16,269 bases of DNA from Zelonia costaricensis (GCA_030849075.1 JASAOO010002992.1:1-16269), one strand, 5' to 3'. Numbered from the stretch's first letter, positions 1-9,048 are shown. Notes: generated by a model not told the origin, from the sequence alone. Numbers and translations: made by a program.

Positions 1-115
1 CGCGTTCAGCAGCGGCAACAGCAGCAAGACCAGCACGAGGGGGTAACGGCGTGAGTGTATACGGAGCTCTGTTTCTTGTTTGTTTGTTTGTTTGTTTTTA
101 TCTTCTACTCGTCGT

Positions 116-192
116 CTTCGTCGTACCGACACGAATACACGAATAGAGGGAAGGTGAAAGAAAAGAAGCGGAAAAGGGGAGGATGGGGAGTG
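116..192 (-). promoter_or_regulatory. Polypyrimidine tract and splice acceptor for a minus-strand gene left of the window
   Basis: Read on the minus strand, 192-146 is a long C/T tract (seen here as purines), followed by a first usable AG at 117-116. This is the normal signature for trans-splicing of a downstream gene and for polyadenylation of the gene before it. From there to base 1 the minus strand has no ATG, so the start codon would lie outside the window. Confidence 0.6.
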
Positions 193-411
193 GGCGGATG
201 GGCGGATGGGCGCACCACACGGCCAACTTGCGTGCGGGTATCTTAGTGAAGACAGAATCAACACAAAAAAAGAAGGTAAAGGCAGAGTCCTGTTCGTCAG
301 CGTGAGGTAGCTGCGTTGCTGTTGTTGTTGTTTTTTTTTTTTGACGCGCCCCCGTCCACGTGCAGCGAAACCGTGCCAGCACGGAGAGGTCCAATAGTGG
401 CGTGACACAGA

Positions 412-443
412 GGGGGGGGCGAGAGAGGGAGGGGGTAGGGGGG
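412..443 (+). other. Potential G-quadruplex motif
   Basis: Four G runs (8, 3, 5 and 6 G) are separated by loops of 7, 1 and 2 nt, fitting the standard G3+N1-7 rule. It is on the plus strand, the template strand for the minus-strand gene, so it would form in DNA and not in the mRNA. Confidence 0.5.
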
Positions 444-1065
444 AGAAGAACTGGGAGAGAGGCGGAAGGCGTGCGCCGACGCGAGTGTATGGTGCGGGAA
501 GCGCAGTGCTGCGGTGGTCCCCGTTTGGCGCCTCGAGGCGAGTACTGTGTACTGCACTTGCGGTTGAGGCTGTTGCGTTGAATGAGGCGCAAAAGCAACA
601 GTGGGGAGAGGCGGTGCGGTGTGGGAGACGGGGGGAGTGCGGCGGGAAAAGGGGGGGGGGATGAAGGGCGCCACGTGGCGGTGGTGTGTGGCGTAGCAGG
701 ACGTGGCTCCACGCGAGCGAGGAGGCGTGGCGGAGTTCGAGAAAACACGCAATGGTACGGAGAGCATGCGAGAGGGAGCGTAGGGGCAAGCGGCAGAGCG
801 CACGGAACTCAGGTTGGGGTGAAAGAGAAACGTCGCGAACTGTAAACGCGAGAGGTCACACGGGAGCGTCTAGCGTGGCTCTGTCGCCCACCGCGAGCGG
901 CGTTGATGTCGCGCACGGCTCGGGGAGAAGCGCCCCGCATCGCAGACACACTCTCTCTCTGCGTGCGGTCGCAACATGTCCCCACGAGGAATTGTTTTTT
1001 TTTGTTTGTTTCGAGCGTGCCTTGAGTGGCGTCTCCGCCGTCCGTCCCCCTCCCAAGCGCTTTCA

Positions 1066-4000
1066 TCACGCACCGATGCGCTGTTCCACGGCACGCACTG
1101 TGACGATTCTCGGGTCAACGCTGTCGTAGGTGTACACGATGTCCTGCACAGTGCCCGCCGTCGCTGGGGGCGGTGGCGTGGCGGCCATCGACAGCTCTAG
1201 TGCGTGACGCAAGCCGTCCGCGTGCATCGTCAGCGAGAACAGGCCCTGCGCGTCTGGCGAGGATGCATCATCGCGGTGGAGCGCGGTGCACACAAAGTAC
1301 GCGAGAGGCAGAGCCGCCGCCGGGGCGGCTGCGGCAGTGGTCAGAGGCGGCGACGCCGCGATCGGAAGCGCCGATGCGAGGGCCACAGCAGCGCTGGCGC
1401 GCCGCTGAAATGCAGGGCCCGACAGGCGAAGGGGCAGCCAGTGCCACGCGCAGGCCGGTGGGTGTGTGGTCGAAGCGGGCGGTGCCGCGCCGTGTGCGGC
1501 TACGGTGCAGCACAGCAGGAAGGAGGCCACACCGTCGCCGCTTTCGGCGGGGGTGTCTGCTGGAGCCTCCCGTGCGCCCTGCAGCGTGCACAGTAAGACG
1601 TGCCAGGATGACGTTTGCGAAGCGGCGGCGTGACCAGCGCGACCTGCTGTATCCGCGCCGATGCAAAGCTCCAGCGTCGCCACGGACAAGAGCCGCTTCC
1701 ACAGCAGCTTGGAGCGCATCTCACGGACTTCCCACGGCGGTGCCGAGCCGGTCTCCGCACAGGTCAAGCAAGGTCGGTGCAGGTGGAGTGGCAGCACGCC
1801 GCCTCGGCCGTTCGGCTGCCGCTGCTGCTCCGCCAGCCCCGCGCAGCTGGCACGCAGACGTGCACGGAAGAGCGAGGGCGGCGAGGCAGCCGGTGTCGGC
1901 TCTGCGGCCCAGCGCAATCGATGCAGTGGCGGCGAGCGCCACTCCCCGCCCAACGCTCTCTCACGTGTCACGGGCCAGAGGGACTCGAGAAGCGTCGCGT
2001 CGCACACGTAAAGATGCTGCGGCGCGTGTGGAGCACCCGCGGGGTGTGAGACACCACCAACAAAGGCGGCGTCGTCGGCTGCCGAGCTTTCCGAGTGTAC
2101 ACGGCCGCCGGACTCGGGGAAGGAAACCCAGCCAACACAAGCGGACACCCCTCGCGCACCCGCATCAGACGCACCGCCGCCTCGCCAGCACACGTTCACG
2201 TCCAGCAATACAAGCGGCGGAGGCGCAGGCGATGCGAGGTGCACGGGTGCGTCGCTGCCCTCTACGCCCAGCTTCGCCGCCGCCATGACGTCTGTCCAGT
2301 GCACCACGGATAGCTGCAGCACCATCTGCACCGACGCAGCGACCCGCGGTGGTGCCGCCAACTCTGGCAACGCGACACCACGGACGGTGCAGTCCACGCC
2401 GGACCACAGCAGGTACGCCGACGCAGCCAGCGGAGGTGACGCAGCGGCAGGGGCGTCTGTGGCAGTAGACACGCCATCGGAGCCTCTCAGCCACCCACAC
2501 GCGGTCTCCACCGGAAGGAGCTGGAGCCGTTCCACAGACACGGCTGTCAAGGTTGGAGAGCCGCGGTCGGCACTGCGGGCATCACCAGCTGCAGTGGTGG
2601 CCGCCACGGCGACGTCCCACACCTGCGCCACCTCGCCACTGCTGAGCCTGACGACTCCCACGAGCTGCCCCACCGCTACTACGAGCAGAAGATCCGCATC
2701 GACGTCGTGAGCCGCGATGGGGGCAGCCGGAGCCGCCGAGGCTCGGCCTGTGCGCGGGGACCGAACCAGCTGCATGTGCGCCGCCGCAGCGCCAGCGCCG
2801 CCGCTCAAGAGCGTCTTGAAGAAGCGCTGCTGCAGTTTACCCTGGTCAGGCGGCGGGGACGACGCACACCGCAACGCGCAGAGGTGCAGCACAGCCCCAG
2901 CTGCGCCGCACCACCCCACCACATCCCCGCTGCGCAGCAGTGCCACGACCTCCACGCCGGACACGCCATCGGCGAGACCGCGTGGCGAGGGGAGACACGA
3001 CGCCGAGGGGGGCGTTGTGTCTGGGAAGGGCGCTGGCGCGCTGCTGCAATCACGCCCATCGGTGTCACCGACTGCGCGTCCGCGGGTGACCCCAACCCAG
3101 GCCACCGCCACCGGCGCCACGCCGTCGCCAACCGGAGCCCCACCCCACAGCCCGGCTATGCTGGCGGCTGGCACGGGGGTGTGCGAGAGCAGCGCCAAGG
3201 TTGTCGCTGACGTCGCTGCGGCGGTGCTGAGAGACGCCAACACGGCAGCAAAAGCGCTCGGTGCCACCCGCCGTGTGCACCGGCCCGCGTCCCACGCACG
3301 CAGCCACGCAAGCTGCTCGTGTCCCGCACCGAGTAGCGCCACCGCCGACCCCGACGCAGTCCTCTCTGGCGCTCGCACTGACTCGGCAGCGGACTCGGTG
3401 AGCTGCAGCTCGAAGACGCCACTGCGAAGCTCACGACTGCTTGCACTCGTGGCGGCTGAACTGCGCTCCGCCTGGCTCACCTCTGATGCCGGCAGCGTGG
3501 CATAGCCGCAGACCAGAGCCCTCACGTCACTCGCCGGCTGAGCACTACCAGGGCGCACGGTGCGCCAGCAGAGCACTCGACTTGTCACCGCAAAGGGTGA
3601 CAGCGCAGGCGGCGGCGAAGGCGCGCGGGGCAGCTCCGTCGCTCGCAGGCGGTGCGTCACCTGTACGGAGAAGGTCCATCGTGCAGGAGTGGGAGCTGCG
3701 GTAGCGGCAGCGCCGGTCCTCTTCAAGCTCGGCAACCCCATGGGCGGCAGTGGGAACTCTGGGGCAGCGGTCCACTTTGCCTCAATGCCAAGCACTACCG
3801 CAACAGCGCACGGCTGCGGCGTCGATCCAGATGACGTGATGGGGGAGACGGAGGACAGGAGAGCGCAGACGCGGGCGACGTGCCGCACGTCCTTCTCAGT
3901 GTTCGGCCGCACCGCGGCTGGAACGCTTGCGCTGTGCTCTTGTTGCGGCCCCCAAGCCGTGTGCGCCGCCTCCACGTAGCCGTCCAGCACACAGCGCGCC

Positions 4001-5937
4001 GCCTCTCCTACGCCGGTGTACAACACAAAGGCAAAGGCACTCGCGTTGCCCGGTGCGTAGGTGATGTACTCAGCGCGGTGCGACGCTGCCGTAGCGGCAG
4101 CGGCAGGCGTGGCCGCAGAGGAGCTGCAGAGGCGGCCCGGAGCGTAGGGCTCCGTCGCCGGTCGCTGGAACACGCCGATGAGGGTCGTGGCTGCCCCGCA
4201 CATCTCGGTGCGACCAACAGAGGAGGTGCAAGCAAGCGCAGCGCGGAACGCTGCGGCTGCCGTCACCCTCTGGCCTGGCACCGGCGCCGCAGCAGTGAGT
4301 GGGGGTCTTGCGGAGGCCAGTTCCTTGTGGGCCATCCTGCTGAGTGCCGCAGCTGGTGTGGGCAGCGCAGTAGCCAAGCAATAGCTCGGGTGCGCCAGCG
4401 CAAGGCCCCGCACGGTCCACGGCCCGACCAGTACACGACCCGTCACAGAAGCCGGCGACGCGGTTGTCGTCGCGGCGTGTTGTGGTCGATCCTCCTTCAG
4501 ATAGCATGCGGACACGGAGTCGAGACATGGCTCGGGTGGTGAGTGCGATTGCGTTGGGTGTGCCGCTGTCACCGTCGGGGCCGCGTAGAGCACCGCCAGC
4601 AGCGGATACGCCTGCGTCACGTCAACTGTGTGCGGCAGCCAGTGCAGCCCGCGAACGCCAGCAAGCGGCAAAAAAGAAGAAGAAGGAGATGAGGAGCCAC
4701 TTGGGTACGTGGCCTGCGGGGATGGCAAGCGAAGCCGCAGCAGCTCTGTCATGTCGAAGCGACCTTGCGTGTGCAGTTGCCACGGCGCCACGGACTGCGC
4801 AGATCCAGGCGGGGCAGTAGCGTTGGTGGCTGTGCTGCTTTTCTGAAAGAGTCTCGCGAAGCGCATTGAGGTCGCGCTGAGCTGCGAGCCCGACGCAGAA
4901 ATTGCAGCTGATGCTGGTATCAACGAAGCTGGACAACTACTGCACCACGCAATCAGCAGCTCCAGATCTGTGGCGCTACTCTCTGGTGAACTCCCATTGA
5001 CGGGCGAGTCGTGTGCCGGCGCGGCTGATGTGGGGTAGCGAAGAGTGGTGCTGATCAGCGGCGGCGTGTAATGCGTAAGCGCGGCACTCGAGCTTGTAGC
5101 GCCATCAGCGGCGTCAGGCAAGATCCACTCCACGGCGCCTATCCGCACGCACAGCTCCTGCGGCGGGTGCCGGTCGATGGTGAACGTGGCCAGCGCCGCG
5201 CATCCGCACCCGAACGTGCAGAAGACGTCTACGAAGCTCGGCGCCGCGGTGCCGGCCGCGTGCCCTACGCTGCTGCACCACTGGCGCACGAGATGCAGCC
5301 CTGTCAGGGTGGACGGCAGGGCTGTGGTGGGTGACGGCCGCACAGCGGCGGTGGCAGCCGCGGACGCGTCCTTTCGCTGCGCCACAGGCACCTGCTCGCA
5401 CACACGGTGCCACGCCGCCGTCACGCGTAGCGCTGCCATCAAACTGCTCGCCTCAGCCTCCCCGCTACCGAGGCCGCCCACGACATCCGCGTACGCCAGT
5501 GAGGTCCATGACGGCAGGGGAGCCCCCTCACTCGTCGCAGCGGTACTATGGCGCGCCCCACATGCAGGGCACAGCGCCGAACCTAACCCTGTGGTGACAC
5601 TGGGGCAGGAGGACGCAGCAGCGGGCGGTGCATTGGGCTGCCGACGACTTCGCGCAAAGAGGGCCTCACGCAGCGTCCCACCGTGCGTTCCAGCCGGGGA
5701 GGGGGGGGAAGGGCGTCCGCTCTCTGGGCCGCTCGTTGCGGTGGTCGCACGAAAACTCAAGACAGCGGACTCGAAGGCGCACGCTGCTGCGATAGTCTGT
5801 GCGCCGCCGTCGTCCAGCACGAACACGAGCGCGTCGCCGTCGCCGCTGTCCTCCACCGAACAGACAGCGTGAACGTGCTGCCCGTGCCCGTCGCGGCAAC
5901 TGCTCTCTTCCGCCGCGGTAGACGCGATCAAGGGCAT
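1066..5937 (-). CDS. Uncharacterised 1623-residue kinetoplastid protein, possibly beta-propeller-like
   Basis: I do not recognise this protein. It is one uninterrupted frame from ATG (5935-5937) to TGA (1066-1068), far longer than any competing frame and in the same orientation as the other two genes. No signal peptide or clear transmembrane helix is visible. Most of it is Ala/Ser/Thr/Pro-rich, with short hydrophobic strand-like segments separated by low-complexity linkers. The best-ordered parts are around residues 1000-1020 (VALLRSGDVVGWCGAAG) and 1075-1110 (LLLVVAVGQLVGVVRL, then SSGEVAQVWDV). Both have the strand-turn-strand look of propeller blades. The protein ends shortly after YDSVDPRIVTVR, with no long helical tail. 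That makes a Nup160-like or CPSF-A-like scaffold only a loose possibility. The start is the first ATG of the frame after candidate splice sites at 5958 and 6137. An upstream ORF overlaps this start. Existence of the gene is well supported; its function is unknown. Confidence 0.85.
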   Translation of the reverse strand: MPLIASTAAEESSCRDGHGQHVHAVCSVEDSGDGDALVFVLDDGGAQTIAAACAFESAVLSFRATTATSGPESGRPSPPSPAGTHGGTLREALFARSRRQPNAPPAAASSCPSVTTGLGSALCPACGARHSTAATSEGAPLPSWTSLAYADVVGGLGSGEAEASSLMAALRVTAAWHRVCEQVPVAQRKDASAAATAAVRPSPTTALPSTLTGLHLVRQWCSSVGHAAGTAAPSFVDVFCTFGCGCAALATFTIDRHPPQELCVRIGAVEWILPDAADGATSSSAALTHYTPPLISTTLRYPTSAAPAHDSPVNGSSPESSATDLELLIAWCSSCPASLIPASAAISASGSQLSATSMRFARLFQKSSTATNATAPPGSAQSVAPWQLHTQGRFDMTELLRLRLPSPQATYPSGSSSPSSSFLPLAGVRGLHWLPHTVDVTQAYPLLAVLYAAPTVTAAHPTQSHSPPEPCLDSVSACYLKEDRPQHAATTTASPASVTGRVLVGPWTVRGLALAHPSYCLATALPTPAAALSRMAHKELASARPPLTAAAPVPGQRVTAAAAFRAALACTSSVGRTEMCGAATTLIGVFQRPATEPYAPGRLCSSSAATPAAAATAASHRAEYITYAPGNASAFAFVLYTGVGEAARCVLDGYVEAAHTAWGPQQEHSASVPAAVRPNTEKDVRHVARVCALLSSVSPITSSGSTPQPCAVAVVLGIEAKWTAAPEFPLPPMGLPSLKRTGAAATAAPTPARWTFSVQVTHRLRATELPRAPSPPPALSPFAVTSRVLCWRTVRPGSAQPASDVRALVCGYATLPASEVSQAERSSAATSASSRELRSGVFELQLTESAAESVRAPERTASGSAVALLGAGHEQLAWLRAWDAGRCTRRVAPSAFAAVLASLSTAAATSATTLALLSHTPVPAASIAGLWGGAPVGDGVAPVAVAWVGVTRGRAVGDTDGRDCSSAPAPFPDTTPPSASCLPSPRGLADGVSGVEVVALLRSGDVVGWCGAAGAVLHLCALRCASSPPPDQGKLQQRFFKTLLSGGAGAAAAHMQLVRSPRTGRASAAPAAPIAAHDVDADLLLVVAVGQLVGVVRLSSGEVAQVWDVAVAATTAAGDARSADRGSPTLTAVSVERLQLLPVETACGWLRGSDGVSTATDAPAAASPPLAASAYLLWSGVDCTVRGVALPELAAPPRVAASVQMVLQLSVVHWTDVMAAAKLGVEGSDAPVHLASPAPPPLVLLDVNVCWRGGGASDAGARGVSACVGWVSFPESGGRVHSESSAADDAAFVGGVSHPAGAPHAPQHLYVCDATLLESLWPVTRERALGGEWRSPPLHRLRWAAEPTPAASPPSLFRARLRASCAGLAEQQRQPNGRGGVLPLHLHRPCLTCAETGSAPPWEVREMRSKLLWKRLLSVATLELCIGADTAGRAGHAAASQTSSWHVLLCTLQGAREAPADTPAESGDGVASFLLCCTVAAHGAAPPASTTHPPACAWHWLPLRLSGPAFQRRASAAVALASALPIAASPPLTTAAAAPAAALPLAYFVCTALHRDDASSPDAQGLFSLTMHADGLRHALELSMAATPPPPATAGTVQDIVYTYDSVDPRIVTVRAVEQRIGA

Positions 5938-6071
5938 GGGACGGACGGCGCAGGGAACTGAATAGGTGTTCGCAGCTTTGCTCTTTCAAAGAAAATGCAA
6001 CGTGTACTGTTGGTGTGTGTATTTGTGTGTTGGTGTGTGTATGGGTGGACAATTCTAGTTCGCCATTGCAT
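5928..6071 (-). other. Upstream ORF of 47 codons overlapping the main start
   Basis: ATG at 6071-6069 opens a frame that runs without a stop to TGA at 5930-5928. That stop lies just inside the main coding sequence, whose ATG is 5937-5935. The peptide is His/Thr-rich in the middle because it crosses CA repeats. Just upstream is an ATG followed at once by TAG (6077-6072), and a three-codon ORF starts at 6066. All are present in the mRNA only if the distal splice site near 6137 is used. Confidence 0.4.
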
Positions 6072-6136
6072 CTACATTGGCCAGGCCACCGGCTTCTTGA
6101 GTGGTGGTACTTGAGGACGCGAATAGTGGTCTGGGC

Positions 6137-6160
6137 CTGCAAGAGAGGTGCGGGGTGCGC
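6137..6160 (-). promoter_or_regulatory. Candidate trans-splice acceptor for the 1623-residue gene (distal)
   Basis: On the minus strand the sequence reads CACCCCGCACCTCTCTTGCAG-like, a pyrimidine run ending in CAG at 6138-6137. It would give a 5' UTR of about 200 nt containing three upstream ATGs. A nearer CAG at 5959-5958, preceded by a shorter T-rich run around 5985-5996, is an alternative that would exclude them. Confidence 0.45.
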
Positions 6161-7317
6161 TTCTCGTTGCAAGAGCCCGGCCTGTCGCTGCCCATCGTGA
6201 AAACGACGATACCGAGTGTAGGTGTAGAGGAGGCGGTGAGTGAAGCGCAGACGTCGTCTGCTCGTGTGGAACGTGTGCCGGGCGCGGTGGGAGGTGCGAC
6301 GGCGCGCACATCGCACGCCCTTTCCCTCCTCCCTGTTCACCACGCCTGCATCAGCCGCCCGACGTCGCATCCGCAGGCGTTCGAAGCTGCTGCTCGTCGA
6401 CACAGCTGCCGTTTCGCCTCTTTCGCGACCGTCAACGGTACTCGTGGCGCCCCGATGCTGCTTCGGATGCACTCTGCTGTGAGGTGGCCAGCGAACAAAG
6501 CCGCCGGCCCCGCCGATGCCTCCACGTGCAGAACTCCTCTGCTGCACATCCGCCGTCCTTCTGCTTGCCATTGCGGATTAGGTTGGGTGCCGGTGCTGAA
6601 CAAGTGCAACGTGCAGCCTTCATAAAACACACAGAAACGCATTCACACGCACGCACACCCATGAAGACACCGATGTTGGTCATCGAGCACAGCTGCCTGC
6701 ACACCGCATCGTCAAACGTCACCTTCACCGCCCCGCCCACACACACGCGCGCCCACGGACATTGCCATGCAAAGGAACGAGCGTGAGCAGGCACGCGTGC
6801 CCCGCAACACCTCCTGCACCACCAAAACGCACAACAACGCCACGCACGACACGCAACCCGCAAGACACCGCCAGCTCGGCTGAGCCTCGGAACCTCTGTG
6901 AAAAGCCACGTAAAAAAGACTCGCGCGCCATCACCACGACACGACTCGAACTCGAGCACACACACACACAACAAACACACCAGGAGAGGTGCACGGCTGC
7001 CGTGACGAGGAAGAGCGAGCCGCTGCGGAGGCTCGACGGCAGCACTGCGCTGTACCCAAACGGGCAAGGAAGGGGACAGCAGCGCAGCCATGCGACGCGG
7101 GCGCTTCACTTTCTGCTCTCCTCACACACGGAGAAACAGAGAGAAAAGGGAAAGACCGGCGGCGACGAGCCGCTGCGGAGGAGCAGCAGTGCCACGTTCC
7201 TTAGACAAGTCTGCCTGTCTCTTGCCTTTTTCTTCCTCTGCACACATCGAGAGCGCGCGGCGATCTGGGCACGCCATCTTCCGTGTTCCCTGCGCGTGTA
7301 TATTTTCTTGTGTTTGT

Positions 7318-7322
<5 letters not shown>

Positions 7323-7358
<36 letters not shown>
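7323..7358. repeat. (TG)18 microsatellite
   Basis: Eighteen perfect TG units within a broader TG/TATG-rich block (about 7309-7382). It begins only about 44 nt after the stop of the mitochondrial protein gene, so the mRNA would carry a CA repeat early in its 3' UTR. Confidence 0.95.
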
Positions 7359-7363
<5 letters not shown>

Positions 7364-7425
7364 GTATGCGTGTATGTGTGTTCAAGTCGTCGAGCACGAG
7401 CGTGCCGCGTGCAAGCCAGAGCACC

Positions 7426-8904
7426 TCACGCCGCCGCCGCGGCTGCGGGCGCGTCGACGCCGTACGCGGCGTTGAACGGCTCCCTCAACAAGGTGCACAG
7501 CTCGTCGGAGAGCATCAGCACCTCGAGCCCGACAGCGCGCACGTCCATCGAGCGGCTGCCAGCGCTGGCCGGAATGGCGACGCTGATCTCCAGCTCAATC
7601 CGCGGGTCCTCCTCTTCATCGTGCAGCACAATCAGCGGCTGCCGCTTAACCTCCCGCACGGCAATCGCGATGCCCTTCTCGTTGAGCCGCTCAAAGTGCC
7701 GCGTTTCGTTCTCGGCGAGGTACACGAGCTGCCCGTTCTCCGGCGGCAGCACGTCGCTGACGTCGTCGTCGGCCAGCTCGATGATGGGCGAGCTCATGTA
7801 CTTGTCGCGGTCTTGCGGATTCACGACTGGGCGGGAGCGGAGCAGCACGCGGCTGTCAGGCTTGTCGACCGAGGTGCAGAAGGCGGTCTGCACATTCACC
7901 CACTCGCCGTAGACGCCCTCGACCTTCATCTGCTCGTTCAGCACCACGTCCAGCTTGTCCTTCGTCCGCTTGATGGTGCCCTCGTACGTCATGCGCGGCT
8001 TCTTGCTGACCAGCTGAAAGCTGCGCTCCGCCAGGAAGGACTCGACCAGCGGAATCGCCGTCTCCGGCACGGTCGTCACCCACGTGTACGGCTTCGAGAG
8101 CTGCAGGCGCTGCTGCAGGGTGTAGGCCGACACCACCGTCTCGCCGTGGCGAATCGCGGCGGGCGTGAGAAGCAGCTTGCCCACATCGACAGAGAGCTCG
8201 CCGTCCATGCGGAGGTTGCTCATGTTCAGCAGGCACCACTGCAGCACCTTGCTGTAGCGCGCCTGCAGCGAGCCGGCCGCGTCGGAGGCGGAGAGGGTGT
8301 AGCACTCGGTGTTCGCCGGGAAGCCGGGGAAGGCCGAGGTGTTCACGCGGCTAACAATGGCCTCAGCGCAGCTGCCCGTCGTGAGCAGCTGGAAGGCCTT
8401 GGGCACCATGTTCGCAGTCCCCTGGTAGAAGCCGGACTGCGCGACATCCAGCATCGCCTCCGGCTGCGTCGCCCCCGCCTCACTCCACTTGCCGTAGCCT
8501 TCGATAGTGTCGCCGGCGCTGTCGCCGCCCGGCGCGGCGGTTCGCACCTTTGCCGCAGCGCGGGGCTCCGCGGCGTCCTTGTTGTGCAGGTACTCCTCCA
8601 TACGCCGGACAATGGCAGCCTTCTTGGCCGCCGCGTCTACGGTGACGCCCGCGTCTGACAGAAAGTCGCGCATCTGGGAGATGTGCAGGGAGAAGAGGTT
8701 GCCCTCGTTCCACAGCTGCCACGCCTCCTCGTAGGTGACCTTGGCCAGCGCCGACGACATCGCCACCTGCGGTCCAGCGCTGCGAGAGCCGCCACTGCTC
8801 TGGCAGCGCAGCGAGGCGGTGAGCACGGCGCGCGGCGCGACTGCCGTGGCCGGCGTCAGCGACCCCGTAAGGCGGCGCAGCAGCAGCTGAGGTGTGCGCA
8901 GCAT
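7426..8904 (-). CDS. Mitochondrial RNA-binding protein, candidate guide-RNA-binding GAP1/GAP2 (RESC1/RESC2) family member
   Basis: 492 residues. Residues 1-48 (beginning MLRTPQLLLRRL) are rich in Arg, Leu, Ser and Ala with no acidic residue: a typical kinetoplastid mitochondrial presequence. A second Met at 49 could mark roughly the mature region. Residues 57-108 form a SAP-like helix-turn-helix (QMRDFLSDAGV at 77-87, then KKAAIVRRMEEYL at 94-106), suggesting nucleic-acid binding. From about 230 to 475 the protein is strand-rich and basic, with EGTIKRTKDKLDV (308-320), VLLRSRP (353-359) and RIELEISVAI (435-444). The alternating Glu strand recalls triphosphate-tunnel folds. GAP1/GAP2 use such a fold to hold the 5' triphosphate of guide RNAs in the kinetoplast editing complex. 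That family assignment is from memory of architecture, not alignment. Other mitochondrial RNA/minicircle-binding proteins (RBP38/p38 type) are an alternative. The C-terminus is an Ala-rich tail. A strong splice signal sits 12-43 nt upstream of the ATG. Confidence 0.93.
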   Translation of the reverse strand: MLRTPQLLLRRLTGSLTPATAVAPRAVLTASLRCQSSGGSRSAGPQVAMSSALAKVTYEEAWQLWNEGNLFSLHISQMRDFLSDAGVTVDAAAKKAAIVRRMEEYLHNKDAAEPRAAAKVRTAAPGGDSAGDTIEGYGKWSEAGATQPEAMLDVAQSGFYQGTANMVPKAFQLLTTGSCAEAIVSRVNTSAFPGFPANTECYTLSASDAAGSLQARYSKVLQWCLLNMSNLRMDGELSVDVGKLLLTPAAIRHGETVVSAYTLQQRLQLSKPYTWVTTVPETAIPLVESFLAERSFQLVSKKPRMTYEGTIKRTKDKLDVVLNEQMKVEGVYGEWVNVQTAFCTSVDKPDSRVLLRSRPVVNPQDRDKYMSSPIIELADDDVSDVLPPENGQLVYLAENETRHFERLNEKGIAIAVREVKRQPLIVLHDEEEDPRIELEISVAIPASAGSRSMDVRAVGLEVLMLSDELCTLLREPFNAAYGVDAPAAAAAA

Positions 8905-8915
8905 CGTGTCGACTT

Positions 8916-8947
8916 CTAAAGCTTGGGTGGAGAAGAAGGGGGTGAAA
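8916..8947 (-). promoter_or_regulatory. Polypyrimidine tract and splice acceptor of the mitochondrial RNA-binding protein gene
   Basis: On the minus strand a C/T run (GCTCTTTCACCCCCTTCTTC) leads to AG at 8923-8922 and a second TAG at 8917-8916, only 11-17 nt before the ATG. A poly-T run at 9120-9113 followed by AG at 9110-9109 is a more distal option. No ATG lies between either site and the start, so both give the same protein. Confidence 0.6.
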
Positions 8948-9022
8948 GAGCAACCAAAATGAAGGACGACTACAAGCGCTCTCTGGTGAGTACCGAGGTG
9001 CTTCGTGTGCTTCGTGTGCTTC

Positions 9023-9048
9023 TGTGTGTGTGTGTGTGTGTGTGTGTG
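9023..9048. repeat. (TG)13 microsatellite
   Basis: Thirteen perfect TG units, continuing imperfectly to about 9059, in the gap upstream of the mitochondrial protein gene. Confidence 0.95.

Larger units (their letters stand above)
1..1065. other. Non-coding: 3' UTR of the 1623-residue gene and 5' region of the next gene
   Basis: No credible gene. Frames here are Arg/Pro/Ser-rich shadows of purine-rich repeats. It holds (TTTG)n at about 77-97, (TTG)n then T12 at 317-342, G8 at 412-419, G10 at 651-660 and T9-(GTTT)2 at 994-1011. Bases 1-54 read on the minus strand as a hydrophobic Leu/Val stretch (PLVLVLLLLPLL) and on the plus strand as a Gln-rich end with TGA at 52-54. Neither can be confirmed. 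Confidence 0.7.
5938..7425. other. Non-coding gap between the 1623-residue gene and the mitochondrial protein gene
   Basis: Holds the 3' UTR of the upstream gene (right part, with the TG microsatellite) and the 5' UTR of the downstream gene (left part). Bases 6080-6620 are less repetitive than the rest and open in several frames on both strands, but no frame shows a recognisable domain. Confidence 0.7.

Noticed and set aside
1173..2288. 371-codon plus-strand frame, Arg/Ser-rich
   Set aside because: Antisense shadow of the 1623-residue gene. It has no domain, is high in Arg as expected for GC-rich antisense frames, and is much shorter than the minus-strand frame.
6055..6309. 84-codon minus-strand frame in the 5' region of the 1623-residue gene
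   Set aside because: In the same phase as the main gene but closed by TAG 118 nt upstream. No domain; at most an upstream ORF.
5666..6571. 301-codon minus-strand frame overlapping the start of the 1623-residue gene
   Set aside because: Overlaps the better gene by about 270 nt, is Arg/Ser/His-rich and crosses CA repeats, with no recognisable domain.
6955..6971. Short CA/AC repeats as a CRISPR-like or tandem array
   Set aside because: Simple dinucleotide repeats with no unit-spacer structure.
7090..8658. 522-codon plus-strand frame over the mitochondrial protein gene
   Set aside because: Its Arg/Leu/His-rich sequence is the mirror of the real gene, and its start lies in a TG-repeat region (VCVCVCVC). 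The minus-strand protein has a presequence and ordered domains.
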